Virus record (IMG/VR): IMGVR_UViG_3300006874_000073
Location: 1 to 31,503 of that record
Reading direction: 5' to 3' (one strand)
Source of the DNA: a virus
Length of the DNA: 31,503 bases
Position 1 is the stretch's first letter, and the number at the start of each line of letters is the position of its first letter. The notes below the pieces were generated by a model. That model was not told the origin of the DNA. It searched no databases and worked only from the letters and a program-made list of their open reading frames with translations. Shown piece after piece: positions 31,346 to 31,503 of the stretch. Made by a program: the position numbers and the translations under genes.

Positions 31346-31503
31346 ATGTTAAAGGTTTTAGTAGTAGGTGAGCTCTGCATAGATCGGTTTGTTTACGGGA
31401 AGGTAAGTAGAATGTGCCCGGAAGCGCCAGTTCCTGTTTTGAACCCAATCGAAATTGTAGAAAACAATGGGATGGCGGGGAACGTCGTGGATAACCTGAA
31501 TTC
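31346..31503 (+). CDS. HldE/RfaE-like heptose-phosphate kinase, N-terminus (3' truncated)
   Basis: Only the first 52 codons are in the window. They read LKVLVVGELCIDRFVYGKVS, then RMCPEAPVPVLNPIEIVENN and GMAGNVVDNL. This is the start of a PfkB-type (ribokinase family) sugar kinase, with the SR-x-x-PEAPVPV block characteristic of the HldE/RfaE kinase domain, which phosphorylates D-glycero-D-manno-heptose 7-phosphate on the way to ADP-heptose. The usual GGAANVA motif is NNGMAGNVV here, so one glycine is changed. Start ATG 31346 follows a T-rich leader 31 nt after the portal stop. The nucleotidyltransferase domain, if any, lies outside the window. It may supply donor for the TibC-like transferase at 3992. 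Confidence 0.8.
   Translation, partial: MLKVLVVGELCIDRFVYGKVSRMCPEAPVPVLNPIEIVENNGMAGNVVDNLN

Noticed and set aside
1-31503. tRNA genes or insertion sequences
   Set aside because: No cloverleaf-like stretch, terminal inverted repeats or transposase motif was seen in the gaps; all gaps are short (105 nt or less apart from the frameshift extension).

Overview
This window looks like part of the genome of a large T4-like (Straboviridae-related, but distant) contractile-tailed phage. The evidence is a set of T4 late genes on one strand: a gp14-like neck protein, gp16- and gp17-like terminase subunits, a gp18-like sheath, two gp19-like tail tubes, a gp26-like baseplate hub protein with a gp51-like neighbour, a gp55-like late sigma factor, a gp4-like head completion protein and two gp20-like portals. 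Every recognised gene is on the + strand and packing is tight, with several 1-23 nt overlaps. Start codons mostly lack a Shine-Dalgarno sequence and follow A/T-rich leaders, which suggests a Bacteroidota host. That host call is inference. No tRNA, IS element or CRISPR array was seen.

Layout. Positions 1-5185 form a fibre and surface-modification block: the end of a collagen-like (Gly-Ser-Ser) fibre, a guanidinoacetate-methyltransferase-like enzyme, a second fibre-like protein, a DUF6445-type oxygenase-like protein, a small coiled-coil protein, a family 4-type glycosyltransferase and a TibC/Aah-like protein O-heptosyltransferase. Positions 5252-16306 are the neck, packaging, tail and baseplate block. 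Positions 16349-23531 hold a tail-motif protein, a dCMP deaminase, an ECF-like sigma factor, a PD-(D/E)XK nuclease, small membrane proteins and a pair of paralogous structural-looking proteins. Positions 23623-31314 carry a 911-aa acidic repeat protein with an apparent -1 frameshift extension, the gp55-like sigma factor, gp4, an unassigned protein and the two portals. The window ends inside a gene whose N-terminus matches the kinase domain of HldE/RfaE, the ADP-heptose synthesis enzyme.

How the parts may work together. The most interesting reading is a phage-encoded protein heptosylation route: an HldE-like kinase (31346 onward) for ADP-heptose supply, a TibC-like transferase (3992-5185) and a Ser-rich fibre (1-150) as a possible acceptor. 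A second theme is late gene control: a recurrent GATATATA element 20-45 nt upstream of many genes, together with a gp55 homologue and a separate ECF-like sigma factor. A third is tandem duplication of ring-forming virion parts (tail tube and portal). A fourth is an acidic protein whose C-terminus has seven Leu-x-Glu sites like those cut by T4 prohead protease, continued in the -1 frame after an A AAA AAC slippery heptamer.
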